Origin: Phycisphaerales bacterium
Lineage (GTDB): Bacteria; Planctomycetota; Phycisphaerae; Sedimentisphaerales; Anaerobacaceae
Length of the DNA: 64,000 nucleotides
Direction: 5' to 3'
Assembly (NCBI GenBank): GCA_003170415.1
Contig: PMZJ01000030.1
Span: forward strand, 55,628 to 119,627
The notes below the pieces were generated by a model. The model saw only the letters and a program-made list of their open reading frames with translations, was not told the DNA's origin and made no database searches. The stretch's first letter is position 1, and each line of letters opens with the position of its first letter. Positions 19,766 to 33,484 of this stretch are shown one piece after another. A program made the translations under genes and the position numbers.

Positions 19766-21028
19766 TTATTTCTTGTTTGGAATTATGAAATGTTCAGGTA
19801 CCGGGAACTGTGAACACATAAGCAGCACGTCCTTGGCGACCTGCTCGATAACCGATTCGTTGTCAACGTTCTCGGCGACTTTGTTTATGAACTCCGCGAT
19901 TTGCCTGGCCTGCTCTTCCTTCATACCGCGTGTGGTTATAGCGGGCGTTCCGAGCCGCAATCCGCTTGGATTTGCAGGCGGGGCCGGGTCGTTGGGGATG
20001 GTGTTGTAGTTGGTTTCGATTCTGGCCCTGTCCAGCGCCTTGGCGAGCTTCTTGCCGGGGATGTTTTTATTTCTCAAATCGATGAGAATGAGATGATTGT
20101 CGGTGCCGCCCGAGGCGAGGTTGAAACCGCATTCGAGCAATTTCTCCGCCATCGCTTTGGCGTTTTTGACAATCTGTTTTGCGTAAGCGACGAACTCTGG
20201 CGTGTCGGCTTCCGCGAGAGCTACGGCAATCGCGGTAATCGTGTGCATATGCGGGCCACCCTGAATTCCGGGGAATACGGCCTTATCGACCTTGTCGGCG
20301 TGCTCGGCTTTGCATAAAAGCATTCCGCCTCTTGGGCCTCGCAGTGTCTTGTGCGTCGTTGTTGAAACGATGTCGGCGTAGGGGACGGGGCTTTTGTGAA
20401 TACCCGCGACGACTAAGCCGGAGATATGGGCAATGTCGCTGACGTGATATGCGCCGACCTCTTTGGCGATGTCGCCAAAAATCTCGAAATTGATTTCTCT
20501 CGGATAAGCAGTGCAGCCGGAGATTATGATTTTGGGCTTGTTTTTCTTCGCCAGGTCTCGAATCTGGTCATAGTCGAACCTGCCCGTTTCTGCGCTGACG
20601 CCATACTGCATTGAGTTGAAAATCTTGCCTGTTAAGCTGACTTTCCAGCCGTGGGTGAGGTGTCCGCCGTGAGGCAGGGCAAGTCCCATAATCGTATCAC
20701 CGGGCTTTATCAGCGCCAGATATGCCGCTAAGTTCGCCACCGAGCCGGAATATGGCTGGACGTTGGCGTGGTCGGCCTTGAATATCTTTTTGGCCCGCTG
20801 CCTGGCGACCGTTTCGATAAGGTCGGTAATTTGCTGCCCCTCGTAATACCTCTTGCCGGGGTATCCTTCGGCGTATTTGTTGGTCAGGCAACTGCCGCTT
20901 GCCAGCATTACTGCCCTGGAGACGTAGTTTTCGGATGGAATCAGCCGGACGCAGGCGCTTTGACGTGCGCCTTCCTGGCGAACGAGTTCATATATTTGCG
21001 GGTCATACTGCTCAAGTGCCGTAAGCAT
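19766..21028 (-). CDS. glyA: Serine hydroxymethyltransferase
   Basis: 'RLIPSENYVSRAVMLASGSCLTNKYAEGYPGKRYYEG', 'VSTTTHKTLRGPRGGMLLC'. Confidence 0.98.
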   Translation of the reverse strand: MLTALEQYDPQIYELVRQEGARQSACVRLIPSENYVSRAVMLASGSCLTNKYAEGYPGKRYYEGQQITDLIETVARQRAKKIFKADHANVQPYSGSVANLAAYLALIKPGDTIMGLALPHGGHLTHGWKVSLTGKIFNSMQYGVSAETGRFDYDQIRDLAKKNKPKIIISGCTAYPREINFEIFGDIAKEVGAYHVSDIAHISGLVVAGIHKSPVPYADIVSTTTHKTLRGPRGGMLLCKAEHADKVDKAVFPGIQGGPHMHTITAIAVALAEADTPEFVAYAKQIVKNAKAMAEKLLECGFNLASGGTDNHLILIDLRNKNIPGKKLAKALDRARIETNYNTIPNDPAPPANPSGLRLGTPAITTRGMKEEQARQIAEFINKVAENVDNESVIEQVAKDVLLMCSQFPVPEHFIIPNKK

Positions 21029-21194
21029 ATCATATTCTCCATAAAATTGGTTTAAGACGCCTCGATTTATAGCAAAGTCGGGATTTCAATACAAGCATTT
21101 ATTTATTGACAGATTATGGCCGAAGATTACGATAGATGGGCAGGAGATGTCAAAAAGTGGTTTCCGCCAGGGCGGATAAATTTTGGGAAAGTTG

Positions 21195-22586
21195 ATGCCT
21201 GAAGACAACGGAATATGCTCAAAGGCGAAGTTGTTTTTTGAAAAGGCCGACGAGGCGGCCGCAAACGGCAATTTCGACTACGCGATAGGTTTGTTTCTCG
21301 ACGGATTGCGATGCGACCCTGATGCGCTTCAGGACGGTCACTTGCGGCTCCGAGAGCTTGCCCTGAACCGGCAGGCCCAGGGCGGCAAGAAGCCCTCGAT
21401 AATGGAAAGAATGAAGTATCTTCGCGGCGGCAAGACCCCCCTCGAACAGTTGCTAAACGCAGAATATCTGATGGCCAAAGACCCGGAACATTTGCCATAT
21501 ATCGAGGCGATGCTCAAGGCGGCTGTGGCCGGCGGATACAATCAAACGGTGAAATGGATAGCGGATTTGCTTTTTGCCGCCAACAATGCCTCGGAAAATC
21601 CATCGGCGCATGCGTATTTGCTGCTGAAGGATTCATACGCCGCCATGGGCCTGTGGGACAGGGCTCTTGCCGCCTGCCAGCATGCGGCCAAGTTACGCCC
21701 CGATGATGCTGATATTGCCGATGAGGCGAAGAGATTGTCCGCGGAGATGACCGTTTCGCGGGGCAGGTATGACCAGGCGGGCGACTTCCGCAACTCGATA
21801 AAAAACCGTGAGGAGCAGGAAATACTTCAATCGCAACAGGGGGTGGTCAAGACAAAGGATTATCGCGTCCTGGCTGCCGAGGCGGCGAGAAGAACGTATG
21901 AGCAGAACCCGCAATTGGCGCAGAGCATATTTGGTCTGGCCGGCGCTCTGGCGGACATGCGGACCGATGAGACGGAAGAAGAGGCGATAAAATTGCTGGA
22001 GGATGCTTACAAAAAGAGGCAGGATTTCAGCTTTAAGGAACGGGCCGGGCTGATTCGCATCGGGCAGATAAAACGCAAAATACGGGAAGTCGATGAGATA
22101 CTTGAGGCAAACGCGGAAGACAGCGTAGCCAAATCAAAGCATGCCGGCCTGGTCGGGCAATTGAACAAGGCGGAACTGGAACACTACGGGCTTTGCGTCA
22201 AAAATTATCCGACGGACCTCAAGGTAAAGTACGAATATGGCCTGCGCCTCGTTTACAACCAGAAGTACGATGAGGCGATTCCGATGCTTCAGGAGGCCCA
22301 GAAAGACCCGAGGCACAAAATACCGGCGATGAGCAAGATAGGCCTTTGCTTTTTTATGAAGGGTTGGTTCGCCGACGCGGAGGATATTTTTACCAGGGCA
22401 ATCGATTCATACGAAATAAAAGATGACGACATTGCGAAGGAATTGCGGTATAATCTTGCCCGCTCCTTTGAGGAGCAGGGCAAAAAGGCCGAGGCCCTTG
22501 ATATTTATCGCAAAATCGCCCAGGTTGATTTTGGGTTCAAAGATGTTTCACAGCGGGTTGACCGGCTGAGAAAAGAGGCGAAGTAG
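21195..22586 (+). CDS. Tetratricopeptide-repeat protein
   Basis: Repeated TPR-like helices ('GLWDRALAACQHAAKLRPDDADI', 'YDEAIPMLQEAQKDPR'); ATG at 21195 preferred over the TTG at 21183. Confidence 0.8.
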   Translation: MPEDNGICSKAKLFFEKADEAAANGNFDYAIGLFLDGLRCDPDALQDGHLRLRELALNRQAQGGKKPSIMERMKYLRGGKTPLEQLLNAEYLMAKDPEHLPYIEAMLKAAVAGGYNQTVKWIADLLFAANNASENPSAHAYLLLKDSYAAMGLWDRALAACQHAAKLRPDDADIADEAKRLSAEMTVSRGRYDQAGDFRNSIKNREEQEILQSQQGVVKTKDYRVLAAEAARRTYEQNPQLAQSIFGLAGALADMRTDETEEEAIKLLEDAYKKRQDFSFKERAGLIRIGQIKRKIREVDEILEANAEDSVAKSKHAGLVGQLNKAELEHYGLCVKNYPTDLKVKYEYGLRLVYNQKYDEAIPMLQEAQKDPRHKIPAMSKIGLCFFMKGWFADAEDIFTRAIDSYEIKDDDIAKELRYNLARSFEEQGKKAEALDIYRKIAQVDFGFKDVSQRVDRLRKEAK

Positions 22587-22649
22587 CAGGTATCGAAAAT
22601 AACGGCGGTACATGGTTTTTTTAACAGAAGCATTTTTTAGGAGATTGCA

Positions 22650-22928
22650 GTGGCTCATTCGTTGTCAGCAAAGAAAAGAGTAAGGCAGAACGAGAAAAGA
22701 AGAGCAATTAATCGCGCAAGAAAGAGCAGCATCAAGACGCAGATAAAGCATTTTGAGACGGCTCTGGCCAGTGGAGACCTCAAGGCGGCAGCCGAGCAGT
22801 TCCGTCTTACGGCCAAACGGTTAGACAAGGTCGCATCGACCACCACTATGCACAAAAGGACCGCCGCTCGCAAAAAATCCCGTCTTGCCAAAAAGCTCAA
22901 CGCGCTGAAAGCAAAAGCGTCGGCCTAA
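22650..22928 (+). CDS. rpsT: 30S ribosomal protein S20
   Basis: 'MAHSLSAKKRVRQNEKRRAINRARKSSIKTQIK' is S20; GTG start. Confidence 0.97.
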   Translation: MAHSLSAKKRVRQNEKRRAINRARKSSIKTQIKHFETALASGDLKAAAEQFRLTAKRLDKVASTTTMHKRTAARKKSRLAKKLNALKAKASA

Positions 22929-22990
22929 CCACAAAGTCACGAAGGCACCGAGACACAAAGTAAAATTGAAAAATTAGTGCCTTTGTGTCT
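22929..22990. repeat. CACAAAG-type inverted repeat between rpsT and rnr
   Basis: 'ccacaaagtcacgaaggcaccgagacacaaag...ctttgtgtct'; exact AGACACAAAG/CTTTGTGTCT arms. Confidence 0.7.
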
Positions 22991-23000
22991 CCCGAAAGGG

Positions 23001-25274
23001 ATGGCCAAGCCATTAGTGGTTAAAATGCGAGAAGTATATAAGAAGAAAATCATCAAGTTACTGAAGCACGCCGACTATAAACCGGCCAAGGTCAGTGAGC
23101 TGTCCAGGACGTTGGGGGTCGAGCAAACAGATTATCCCGAGTTTAAGCGCGCCTTTGACGAGCTTCATCACGCGGGCCACGTCGTATTAGGCGACGGCAG
23201 CACGGTCGGACTGCCCGGTCTTTCAGGTCGAATCATCGGGAAGTTCCGCGCCAATGCGCGGGGTTTCGGATTCGTTACGCCATTGGAATCTGCGGCTCAC
23301 GTCGATTTGTTTATCCCGCCCGGCGAGACAATGGAGGCGATGACCGGCGACGTCGTTGCCGCCAAGGTCGTCGAAAAATCCACGAGGGGACAGCAAATCC
23401 GTTACAGCGGCAGAATCATCGAAATCGTCCAGCGGGGACGCAACCGGTTCGTCGGGACGCTTATGCGAAAGCCGGAGGGCTGGCTCGTCCAGCCGGATGG
23501 TTCCGGTTCTGCTGACCCCATAACCGTAGATGACGTTACCGCCAAAAACGCCAGAGAGAAAGACAAGGTGGTCGTCGAGATATTATCGTATCCCACGGAA
23601 AGACATCTCGCCCGCGGGGTGATTGTCGAGGTGCTGGGCAGGGCGGGCCAATACGAAAGCGAAATCGCGTCGATAATTCACCAGTTCCAGCTTCCCGGCG
23701 AATTCAACGATTCCTGCATTTTTCAGGCGCATAAGGCCGCGACCGAATATAAGCCGGAAAATATCCGCGACCGGGACGACATAACTAACAAAATCATAGT
23801 TACAATAGACCCGCCCGACGCGAAGGATTTTGACGACGCGATTAGTTTGGAGCGCGACGCGAAAGGCAACTGGCTATTGGGTGTTCATATTGCCGACGTT
23901 ACGTTTTTTGTTCCGCCCGGCACGCCGTTGGATAAAGAAGCCAACGACCGGGGCAACAGCATATATCTGCCGGGCAGGGTAATACCGATGCTGCCTGAGA
24001 TGCTGAGCAACGGCGTATGCAGTTTGCAGCCCGACCAGTTACGATTAGTCAAAAGCGCATACATTACCTATGATAACCAGGGCAACGTCGTAAGTCGCAA
24101 TTATCGCAACAGCATCATCCGCTCAACACAACGGCTGACTTATCAGCAGGTTGACCGGTTCCTCAAGGGACATACCAAGGATATAAAACCCGAAGTGATG
24201 CCCCTGCTGAAAGATATGGATACGCTTGCGCGCATCATCGAGAAACGCCGCGACAGGCAGGGGATGCTTCATTTGGATTTGCCGGAGACGGAGCTTATAT
24301 TCGACGAAGCGGGCAGGGTGGTTGATGGTCAGCCGACGGATAATAGTTATCCGCATACGATAATCGAGATGTTTATGGTCGAGGCCAACGAGGCCGTGGC
24401 GACCGTTCTCGACCGCAATAATATCCCGGTTATGCGGCGAATTCACCCTGAGCCGGATACTCTTACTATGCAGAATCTCGCCGAGCTTGTCCGGTCGCTT
24501 GGATTGAGCTTGCCCCGCCTGCCCGACAGGACGGCGTTGCAGCAGCTTCTCGGCGCGGTCAAAGGGACGGACAGCTCTCTGGCGATAAATCTCGTCGTTT
24601 TGCGAAGTATGGAAAAGGCGCAGTATTCGCCTCTGCATATAGGTCATTACGCGCTCGCCTCGGCGTTGTATGGCCATTTCACAAGCCCCATAAGGCGATA
24701 CGCCGACCTGCTCGTTCACCGTGCGCTGGATTGTTACCTGCGGGGCGACCTCGAAGCCGGGCCTGACTGGCTGCCTGATAATCAGCAGTTGGCGGATATC
24801 GGCAGGCACATCACGTTTACCGAGGAGCGTGCCGACGACGCAGAGCGCGAGTTGAAGACGGTTTTGATTCTGCAAATGCTGGCCGACAAGGTTGGAGAGG
24901 AACTGGATTGTGTTGTTACGGGCCTGACGAATTTCGGCATCTTTGTCCAGTCGCGTAAACTCGGCATCGAGGGCCTTGTGCAGCTTGCGGATTTAGGCCC
25001 TGACCAGTGGCAATACAACCCCAAACATGGCTCCATCGTTGGCAGACACTCAGGCCGGCTTGTTTGCTTAGGCCAGCCGATGAAAGTTCGCATCGTCTCT
25101 GTGAATGTCGCCGCAAGACAATTAAATGTTACGCCTGTTCTCGCCATCCTCGAAGGCGGAATTCATCCTCCCCGTCCACAGCTCAAGCCCAAAGAAAAGG
25201 GTAAACGCGCAAAGCATGGCAGCGGAAAATTTGCCAGCCGACGAAAACACAAAAAAGGCAAAAGAAGAAGATAA
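23001..25274 (+). CDS. rnr: Ribonuclease R
   Basis: 'TIDPPDAKDFDDAISLERD', 'GHYALASALYGHFTSPIRRYADLLVHR', S1 domain, basic tail; ATG 23001 preferred because the earlier start lies in a repeat. Confidence 0.96.
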   Translation: MAKPLVVKMREVYKKKIIKLLKHADYKPAKVSELSRTLGVEQTDYPEFKRAFDELHHAGHVVLGDGSTVGLPGLSGRIIGKFRANARGFGFVTPLESAAHVDLFIPPGETMEAMTGDVVAAKVVEKSTRGQQIRYSGRIIEIVQRGRNRFVGTLMRKPEGWLVQPDGSGSADPITVDDVTAKNAREKDKVVVEILSYPTERHLARGVIVEVLGRAGQYESEIASIIHQFQLPGEFNDSCIFQAHKAATEYKPENIRDRDDITNKIIVTIDPPDAKDFDDAISLERDAKGNWLLGVHIADVTFFVPPGTPLDKEANDRGNSIYLPGRVIPMLPEMLSNGVCSLQPDQLRLVKSAYITYDNQGNVVSRNYRNSIIRSTQRLTYQQVDRFLKGHTKDIKPEVMPLLKDMDTLARIIEKRRDRQGMLHLDLPETELIFDEAGRVVDGQPTDNSYPHTIIEMFMVEANEAVATVLDRNNIPVMRRIHPEPDTLTMQNLAELVRSLGLSLPRLPDRTALQQLLGAVKGTDSSLAINLVVLRSMEKAQYSPLHIGHYALASALYGHFTSPIRRYADLLVHRALDCYLRGDLEAGPDWLPDNQQLADIGRHITFTEERADDAERELKTVLILQMLADKVGEELDCVVTGLTNFGIFVQSRKLGIEGLVQLADLGPDQWQYNPKHGSIVGRHSGRLVCLGQPMKVRIVSVNVAARQLNVTPVLAILEGGIHPPRPQLKPKEKGKRAKHGSGKFASRRKHKKGKRRR

Positions 25275-25318
25275 GAAAATTACCCCCTTTTCTCATTGAT
25301 GAGCATGAAGGGAAAAAT

Positions 25319-25732
25319 ATGAATACTGAAAAACCAGCGGTTAAAACCTATATCGCAAAATCATATTGGAGTCTGGTATTGTGCCTCTCAATCATGCAGA
25401 TACTATTACCAATATTAATGCGATATTTGTGGCCTGCAAATTCATTAGATTTTTATCATTACTCACCGTTAGGCATATCATTTGTGTTTTTATGGAGTAG
25501 CGTATTGTACTATTATTCTTCCAGTACGCTGAAAAAAGCGATAATGATCTGGATTTTGTCGAGCATCATATTGATAGTGACTAACATGTTGGGATTTGTT
25601 TTGTTTAGTAAAGGAACTCCGTATCAAATGGTATTAGATGTTTTGGGACCTGGGGTATTTCTTATGCTATTATTCCTGCCTTTTATTATCTGGTTCCGAA
25701 AAAAAGAAGTAAATAGCAACAACAAAATTTAA
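25319..25732 (+). CDS. Hypothetical four-TM membrane protein
   Basis: ORF with several hydrophobic segments. Confidence 0.5.
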   Translation: MNTEKPAVKTYIAKSYWSLVLCLSIMQILLPILMRYLWPANSLDFYHYSPLGISFVFLWSSVLYYYSSSTLKKAIMIWILSSIILIVTNMLGFVLFSKGTPYQMVLDVLGPGVFLMLLFLPFIIWFRKKEVNSNNKI

Positions 25733-26116
25733 TGGTTCGGCAAAAGGGGGCAGGTTCCTTTTGCGTCTTCTACTTTTTCCCTGTACTTGACAATGCAGCC
25801 AGATTTTACGAAACTGCATACTTGTTTCTCGCCGCCCGTTACTCGTCTGCGGAAGGCGAGGCCTTGCCGGATGGCGGGCACTCAGCTTAGGTTCGGCGAT
25901 GTGGTTCGACTCTGCTCACCACAGGTTGAGAACCCACGCCGTCCCTAAGGGACGAGACGCGGGGGCTAAGGAAACGCTAATCTTAAATGGTTTTGCCGCC
26001 GAATATCCTTGACTTTTTAGATAAATCTGAGATTCTATAGCAAATGAGACTCAGCGATGTAGCTGAGCAAGAATATAAAATGTTATGTTCGAAATCCCAG
26101 AATAAGGAGCAGTAAA

Positions 26117-26434
26117 ATGGCAAAGAGTGCCAAACCCGCAACGAAGAGTGAGATTCTGTCCAAAATCGCCGAGGCCACACAGCTTTCCCGCAAGCAGGTG
26201 GCGTCGGTGTTCGATGCCCTTTCAGACCAGATCAAGGATGCCGTGGGCAAGAAAGGTCCTGGCGTCTTTGCTTTGTCGGGCCTGATGAAGATCAAAGTCA
26301 TTAATAAGCCGGCCACCCCCAAACGAACTGGCATCAACCCGTTCACCAAGCTGGAGCAGGTCTTTGCGGCCAAGCCCGCTCGCAAAGTCATCAAGATTCG
26401 GCCTTTCAAGGCCCTCAAGGACATGGCCAAGTAA
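26117..26434 (+). CDS. HU-family DNA-binding protein
   Basis: 'KSEILSKIAEATQLSRKQVASVFDALSDQIKDAV...KPARKVIKIRPFKALKD'. Confidence 0.9.
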   Translation: MAKSAKPATKSEILSKIAEATQLSRKQVASVFDALSDQIKDAVGKKGPGVFALSGLMKIKVINKPATPKRTGINPFTKLEQVFAAKPARKVIKIRPFKALKDMAK

Positions 26435-26596
26435 CCGATTTTGGTGTCGGCATAATCCCGGGGTAGTTGAAACTCTACGTCGCCGTTTTCATTCGGACAG
26501 CGAGGCGGGGTTTTTACAGCTCGTAATACCATAGTGATACCAGCGGCCGTAGAAAAATGTGCGCCAGTGATTTTACGAAGTAAGCGCTGACAATCT

Positions 26597-26944
26597 ATGA
26601 TTAACTTTGGAATTACAGAACGAAAAAAAGAAGAGCTCGAACAACGTATGCAGAAATGCAGTTTGTTCGAAAAAGATATAGCGGAAAAGTTCGTTAGAAG
26701 CAGCGGTTCAGGCGGCCAGAAAGTAAATAAAAGCTCTACCTGTGTTTACCTGAAACACATCGCCAGCGGCTTATCGGTAAAAATTCAAAAGAGCCGCAGC
26801 CAGGGGCTTAATCGTTATTATGCCAGAAAAAAAATGTGTGAATTGCTTGAGAATAAACTTTTGGGAAAACAAAGCCCAGACACCAAAAGAATAGAAAGGA
26901 TTCGAAAGCAAAAAGACAGGAATAGACGAAGAACCTCCTCGTAG
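26597..26944 (+). CDS. Peptide chain release factor-like protein (RF-1 domain only)
   Basis: 'FVRSSGSGGQKVNKSSTCVYLKH' GGQ motif with a basic C-terminal tail; no codon-recognition domain. Confidence 0.88.
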   Translation: MINFGITERKKEELEQRMQKCSLFEKDIAEKFVRSSGSGGQKVNKSSTCVYLKHIASGLSVKIQKSRSQGLNRYYARKKMCELLENKLLGKQSPDTKRIERIRKQKDRNRRRTSS

Positions 26945-27019
26945 TTCCTTTTTCACCTTTTTTCTCTTTCTCCTGCCCATCCTTGACAAAACAAGCGGGT
27001 TTTACGATACTTCTCCGAG

Positions 27020-27085
27020 GCCACGAAGGCACAAAGGCACAAAGAAATACAAAATAAAAACTTAGGGTCTTAGTGCCTTAGTGGC
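27020..27085. repeat. CACAAAG-type inverted repeat upstream of secA
   Basis: GCCACGAAGGCAC (27020-27032) / GTGCCTTAGTGGC (27073-27085), one mismatch. Confidence 0.75.
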
Positions 27086-27098
27086 AAAGAGGTTTTCG

Positions 27099-30584
<3,486 letters not shown>

Positions 30585-30606
30585 GAAATCGCTCGCGGCG
30601 CAAAAA

Positions 30607-30632
30607 AAGAGCCGCGTTATTATGCGGCTCTT
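30607..30632. terminator. Terminator hairpin between convergent secA and 30663-31040
   Basis: AAGAGCCGC/GCGGCTCTT with a 7-T tract on the minus strand. Confidence 0.75.
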
Positions 30633-30662
30633 AGTGTTCGTTATTTAATCACGTTACTGATT

Positions 30663-31040
30663 TTACTTGGGCTTGGTTTTCGTCTTGGCATCCGTCCTGG
30701 GTTTAACCTCACTAAACGTTTTTACGGTCAGCCAGTGCACGTTGCCTTTTGTTTCTATAAGCCCTTCGATTCTGGCTCTCTTGTCAACCATTGTTTTTCC
30801 CAGCTCTTTGCCTTTTTCATCGAGGACGACCTTGTATATGAGGTCCTTGTGGGTAGTCACTTTTATTTCGGAGATATTACCGTCGTTGTCTTTCACTATG
30901 GTGACGATACCTATGACTAAGCTGTTGTCTTTTGATTTTTCTTTTGGCTGGTTCGCATCTGCTGCCATCACATTGCTTACCACTGCGAGCAGCATACAAA
31001 CAGCGACCACCCCCACCAGTGCCATTAACTGCTTCTTCAT
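30663..31040 (-). CDS. Hypothetical secreted protein
   Basis: Signal peptide 'MKKQLMALVGVVAVCMLLAVVSNVMAAD', charged mature region. Confidence 0.7.
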   Translation of the reverse strand: MKKQLMALVGVVAVCMLLAVVSNVMAADANQPKEKSKDNSLVIGIVTIVKDNDGNISEIKVTTHKDLIYKVVLDEKGKELGKTMVDKRARIEGLIETKGNVHWLTVKTFSEVKPRTDAKTKTKPK

Positions 31041-31203
31041 TTTTGGTTTCTCCTTAATCCAAAAAACATAATATGGCTGTTGTGCGCATTATCGTTTTGC
31101 CTTTATGTATATCGGCTATAGTGCTTCAAATGTATTCGTCGTCTCTTCTTTTTTCCATATTCGATTATAAGTGTCCCAGGTGCGCCTGCCGTCTTAAAAA
31201 AAA

Positions 31204-31240
31204 GAAAACATCGAGTAACGCCTCGCTACCCGATGTTTTC
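31204..31240 (-). terminator. Terminator downstream of the ribonucleotide reductase
   Basis: GAAAACATCG...CGATGTTTTC arms followed by 8 T on the minus strand. Confidence 0.75.
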
Positions 31241-31394
31241 CGGAGGGGAGAAAAACTCTGTTCTGCTGTTCTGCTTATCGGCAAATACGTAATTGTTGCT
31301 TTAATCCAAAATTATCGCGCTTCTTTAGTCCTATAAAATATACGTTTTGGGTAGCTTTATGTTCGCTTTGGGGTTTGAAACAGGAATCGCCTTG

Positions 31395-33239
31395 CTAACA
31401 AAGCGTCATCGGCTCATCGGGCCTGCTTTTTCGGCGATATATCGTAATTCCTTTGCAGCCAAGGTGATACGCGAGCCGATAGGCCTTGTCCACGCCGGCT
31501 ACTTTGGCTTTTTCGGGGAAGTTTATCGTTTTGCTGACGGCCGCGTCGCAGTGTTTTTGGAAGCCGGCCTGCATACGGATATGCCATTCCGGGCTGATAT
31601 CGTAGGCGCATTTGAAGATTTTGCGGATTTCAGCGGGAATCGAGGGTATTGTTTGAATACTGCCGGTTTGAAGGGCTTGGCGGGCAATACCTTCGCTGCA
31701 AATCCCCCTGTTTGCGGCAATTTCGCTGAAGACCGGATTTGTCTGGAGCAATTTTTGGCCGGACAGGACTTGTCGCACAAAAACGAGCGAATAAAGCGGC
31801 TCGATGCCCGAAGAGCAATCGGCGATGATGCTTATTGTGCCGGTTGGTGCGACGCAGGTAATAGCGGCGTTACGCACCTTCAAATTCCTCTCTTTGTTCC
31901 AGATGCTGCCGGCCCAGTTGGGAAAACATCCTCGCTTTTCGGCTAATTCACCGCTTACCTGTCTTGCCTTTTCGTTTATGAATTTCATAATTGATTCCGC
32001 GATAGCGACGCCTTCGTTGCTGTCGTATGGTATGCCAAGCATAAAAAGGCAGTCCGCGAAACCCATAACGCCCAGTCCGATTTTGCGGTTTGCCCGCGCT
32101 ATTTCGGCTGTCTGGGTAACGGGGTAATGGCAGGCGTCGATGATGTTATCGAGGAATCGAACACCAAGTTTTGTTGTTTCAGCCAGCGCCGGCCAGTCGA
32201 TTTCTGATTTGTCGGTAACAAATTTCGCGAGGTTGATACTGCCCAGGGTGCAGGCCTCGTATGGCAGCAACGGCTGTTCGCCGCAGGGATTAGTCGCCTC
32301 AATCTCACCAAGTGCCGGCGTTGGGTTATCCTGGTTGATGCGGTCGATGAACGCCACGCCCGGGTCGCCTGTTTTATGAGCGCAGGTGATAATCATTTTC
32401 CACAAATCGCCGATTGTGTAGAACCTGTCTTTATTTTCGATACCGTCTGTGTTGTCGCCGGATAACACGAACAGGTTCTGTATCGTGTAGTGATTGACGT
32501 CGATTTGCTTAGGCAACAGGTATTTTCGACCTGTCCGGGGGTTTTCGACGACGTGCAGTGTGTTCGGCGCTTTTTCGAGCGTGTCCATCCAGTGGTCGGT
32601 AATTTTTACCGAGATGTTGAAGTTCGTAAAGGCCTTGAGGTCTTGTTTGGCGTACAGGAACCTGATGATATCAGGGTGGGTAACGCTCATCATACCCATA
32701 TTTGCGCCTCTGCGAAACGCGCCCTGCTGAATCGCATCGGTTGTCTGGGAGAATACGCGCCAAAACGAAATCGGGCCTGATGTTGTGCCGCCGCTTGACG
32801 CGACCCGGTCGCCGGTGGGGCGAAGGTGGTCAAGTGAAAAGCCGGTTCCGCCGCCTGCCTTCTGGATGAGAGCAGTATCTTTTACCGTCTCGAATATCCC
32901 CTCGATGCTGTCTTCAATCGGCAGGACAAAGCAGGCGCTGAGCATTCCCGATGGTCTGCCCGCGTTCATAAGCGTAGGTGAATTGGGTAAAAAGCTCAGC
33001 GAAGCCATAAGGTCATAATATTTTTTGTGCCAGTGGGCAACTTCGGCTTCATTTCCGCCGTAATTTGCCTCGACTGAAGCGACAAGTTGGGCGACCCTGC
33101 TGAGAAGCTGGCCCGGCGTCTCGATGATTTTGCCCTGTTCATCCTTGATTAAATAGCGGTTCTCCAGCACGGTCATCGCGTTTTCGCTTAGCACCGGCTC
33201 GTCACCAATCGGTTGAACTATGCTGTTTGTATTTGTCAT
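31395..33239 (-). CDS. nrdJ: Adenosylcobalamin-dependent (class II) ribonucleoside-diphosphate reductase
   Basis: 'LPNSPTLMNAGRPSGMLSACFVLPIEDSIEGIF', 'GGGTGFSLDHLRP', 'ATNPCGEQPLLPYEACTLGSINLAKF', 'VAPTGTISIIADCSSGIEPLYSLVF'. Confidence 0.95.
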   Translation of the reverse strand: MTNTNSIVQPIGDEPVLSENAMTVLENRYLIKDEQGKIIETPGQLLSRVAQLVASVEANYGGNEAEVAHWHKKYYDLMASLSFLPNSPTLMNAGRPSGMLSACFVLPIEDSIEGIFETVKDTALIQKAGGGTGFSLDHLRPTGDRVASSGGTTSGPISFWRVFSQTTDAIQQGAFRRGANMGMMSVTHPDIIRFLYAKQDLKAFTNFNISVKITDHWMDTLEKAPNTLHVVENPRTGRKYLLPKQIDVNHYTIQNLFVLSGDNTDGIENKDRFYTIGDLWKMIITCAHKTGDPGVAFIDRINQDNPTPALGEIEATNPCGEQPLLPYEACTLGSINLAKFVTDKSEIDWPALAETTKLGVRFLDNIIDACHYPVTQTAEIARANRKIGLGVMGFADCLFMLGIPYDSNEGVAIAESIMKFINEKARQVSGELAEKRGCFPNWAGSIWNKERNLKVRNAAITCVAPTGTISIIADCSSGIEPLYSLVFVRQVLSGQKLLQTNPVFSEIAANRGICSEGIARQALQTGSIQTIPSIPAEIRKIFKCAYDISPEWHIRMQAGFQKHCDAAVSKTINFPEKAKVAGVDKAYRLAYHLGCKGITIYRRKSRPDEPMTLC

Positions 33240-33269
33240 AATATTTATACGATTTGGTCCTGCGGAGAA

Positions 33270-33470
33270 TCACATTTTTTTAAGCCATTTGAATCGAAAG
33301 ACATCACGGATACGGGATGTGAATCTTATGCCCATTCGCTGGGTACTGGTTCCAAATTCTGCTCGCTTCAAATCCTCCATTGATGGTTTTGCAGGTTTGG
33401 TTCCTAAGACAGTTGCCAGCAAGCCCGCTAAGAAACCCAGGACAGTGTTTGTTTTTCGATGAAGGACCAT
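33270..33470 (-). CDS. Small hypothetical protein
   Basis: 66 aa ORF in a gap with no other gene; hydrophobic N-terminus and basic 'MGIRFTSRIRDVFRFKWLKK' tail. Confidence 0.4.
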   Translation of the reverse strand: MVLHRKTNTVLGFLAGLLATVLGTKPAKPSMEDLKRAEFGTSTQRMGIRFTSRIRDVFRFKWLKKM

Positions 33471-33484
33471 TTTTCAAACGGCGA

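Noticed and set aside
24123-24875. 250-aa minus-strand ORF within rnr
   Set aside because: Antisense to rnr; no domain recognised.
33240-33480. Cobalamin riboswitch upstream of the class II ribonucleotide reductase
   Set aside because: No B12-box-like sequence recognised in the upstream gap.
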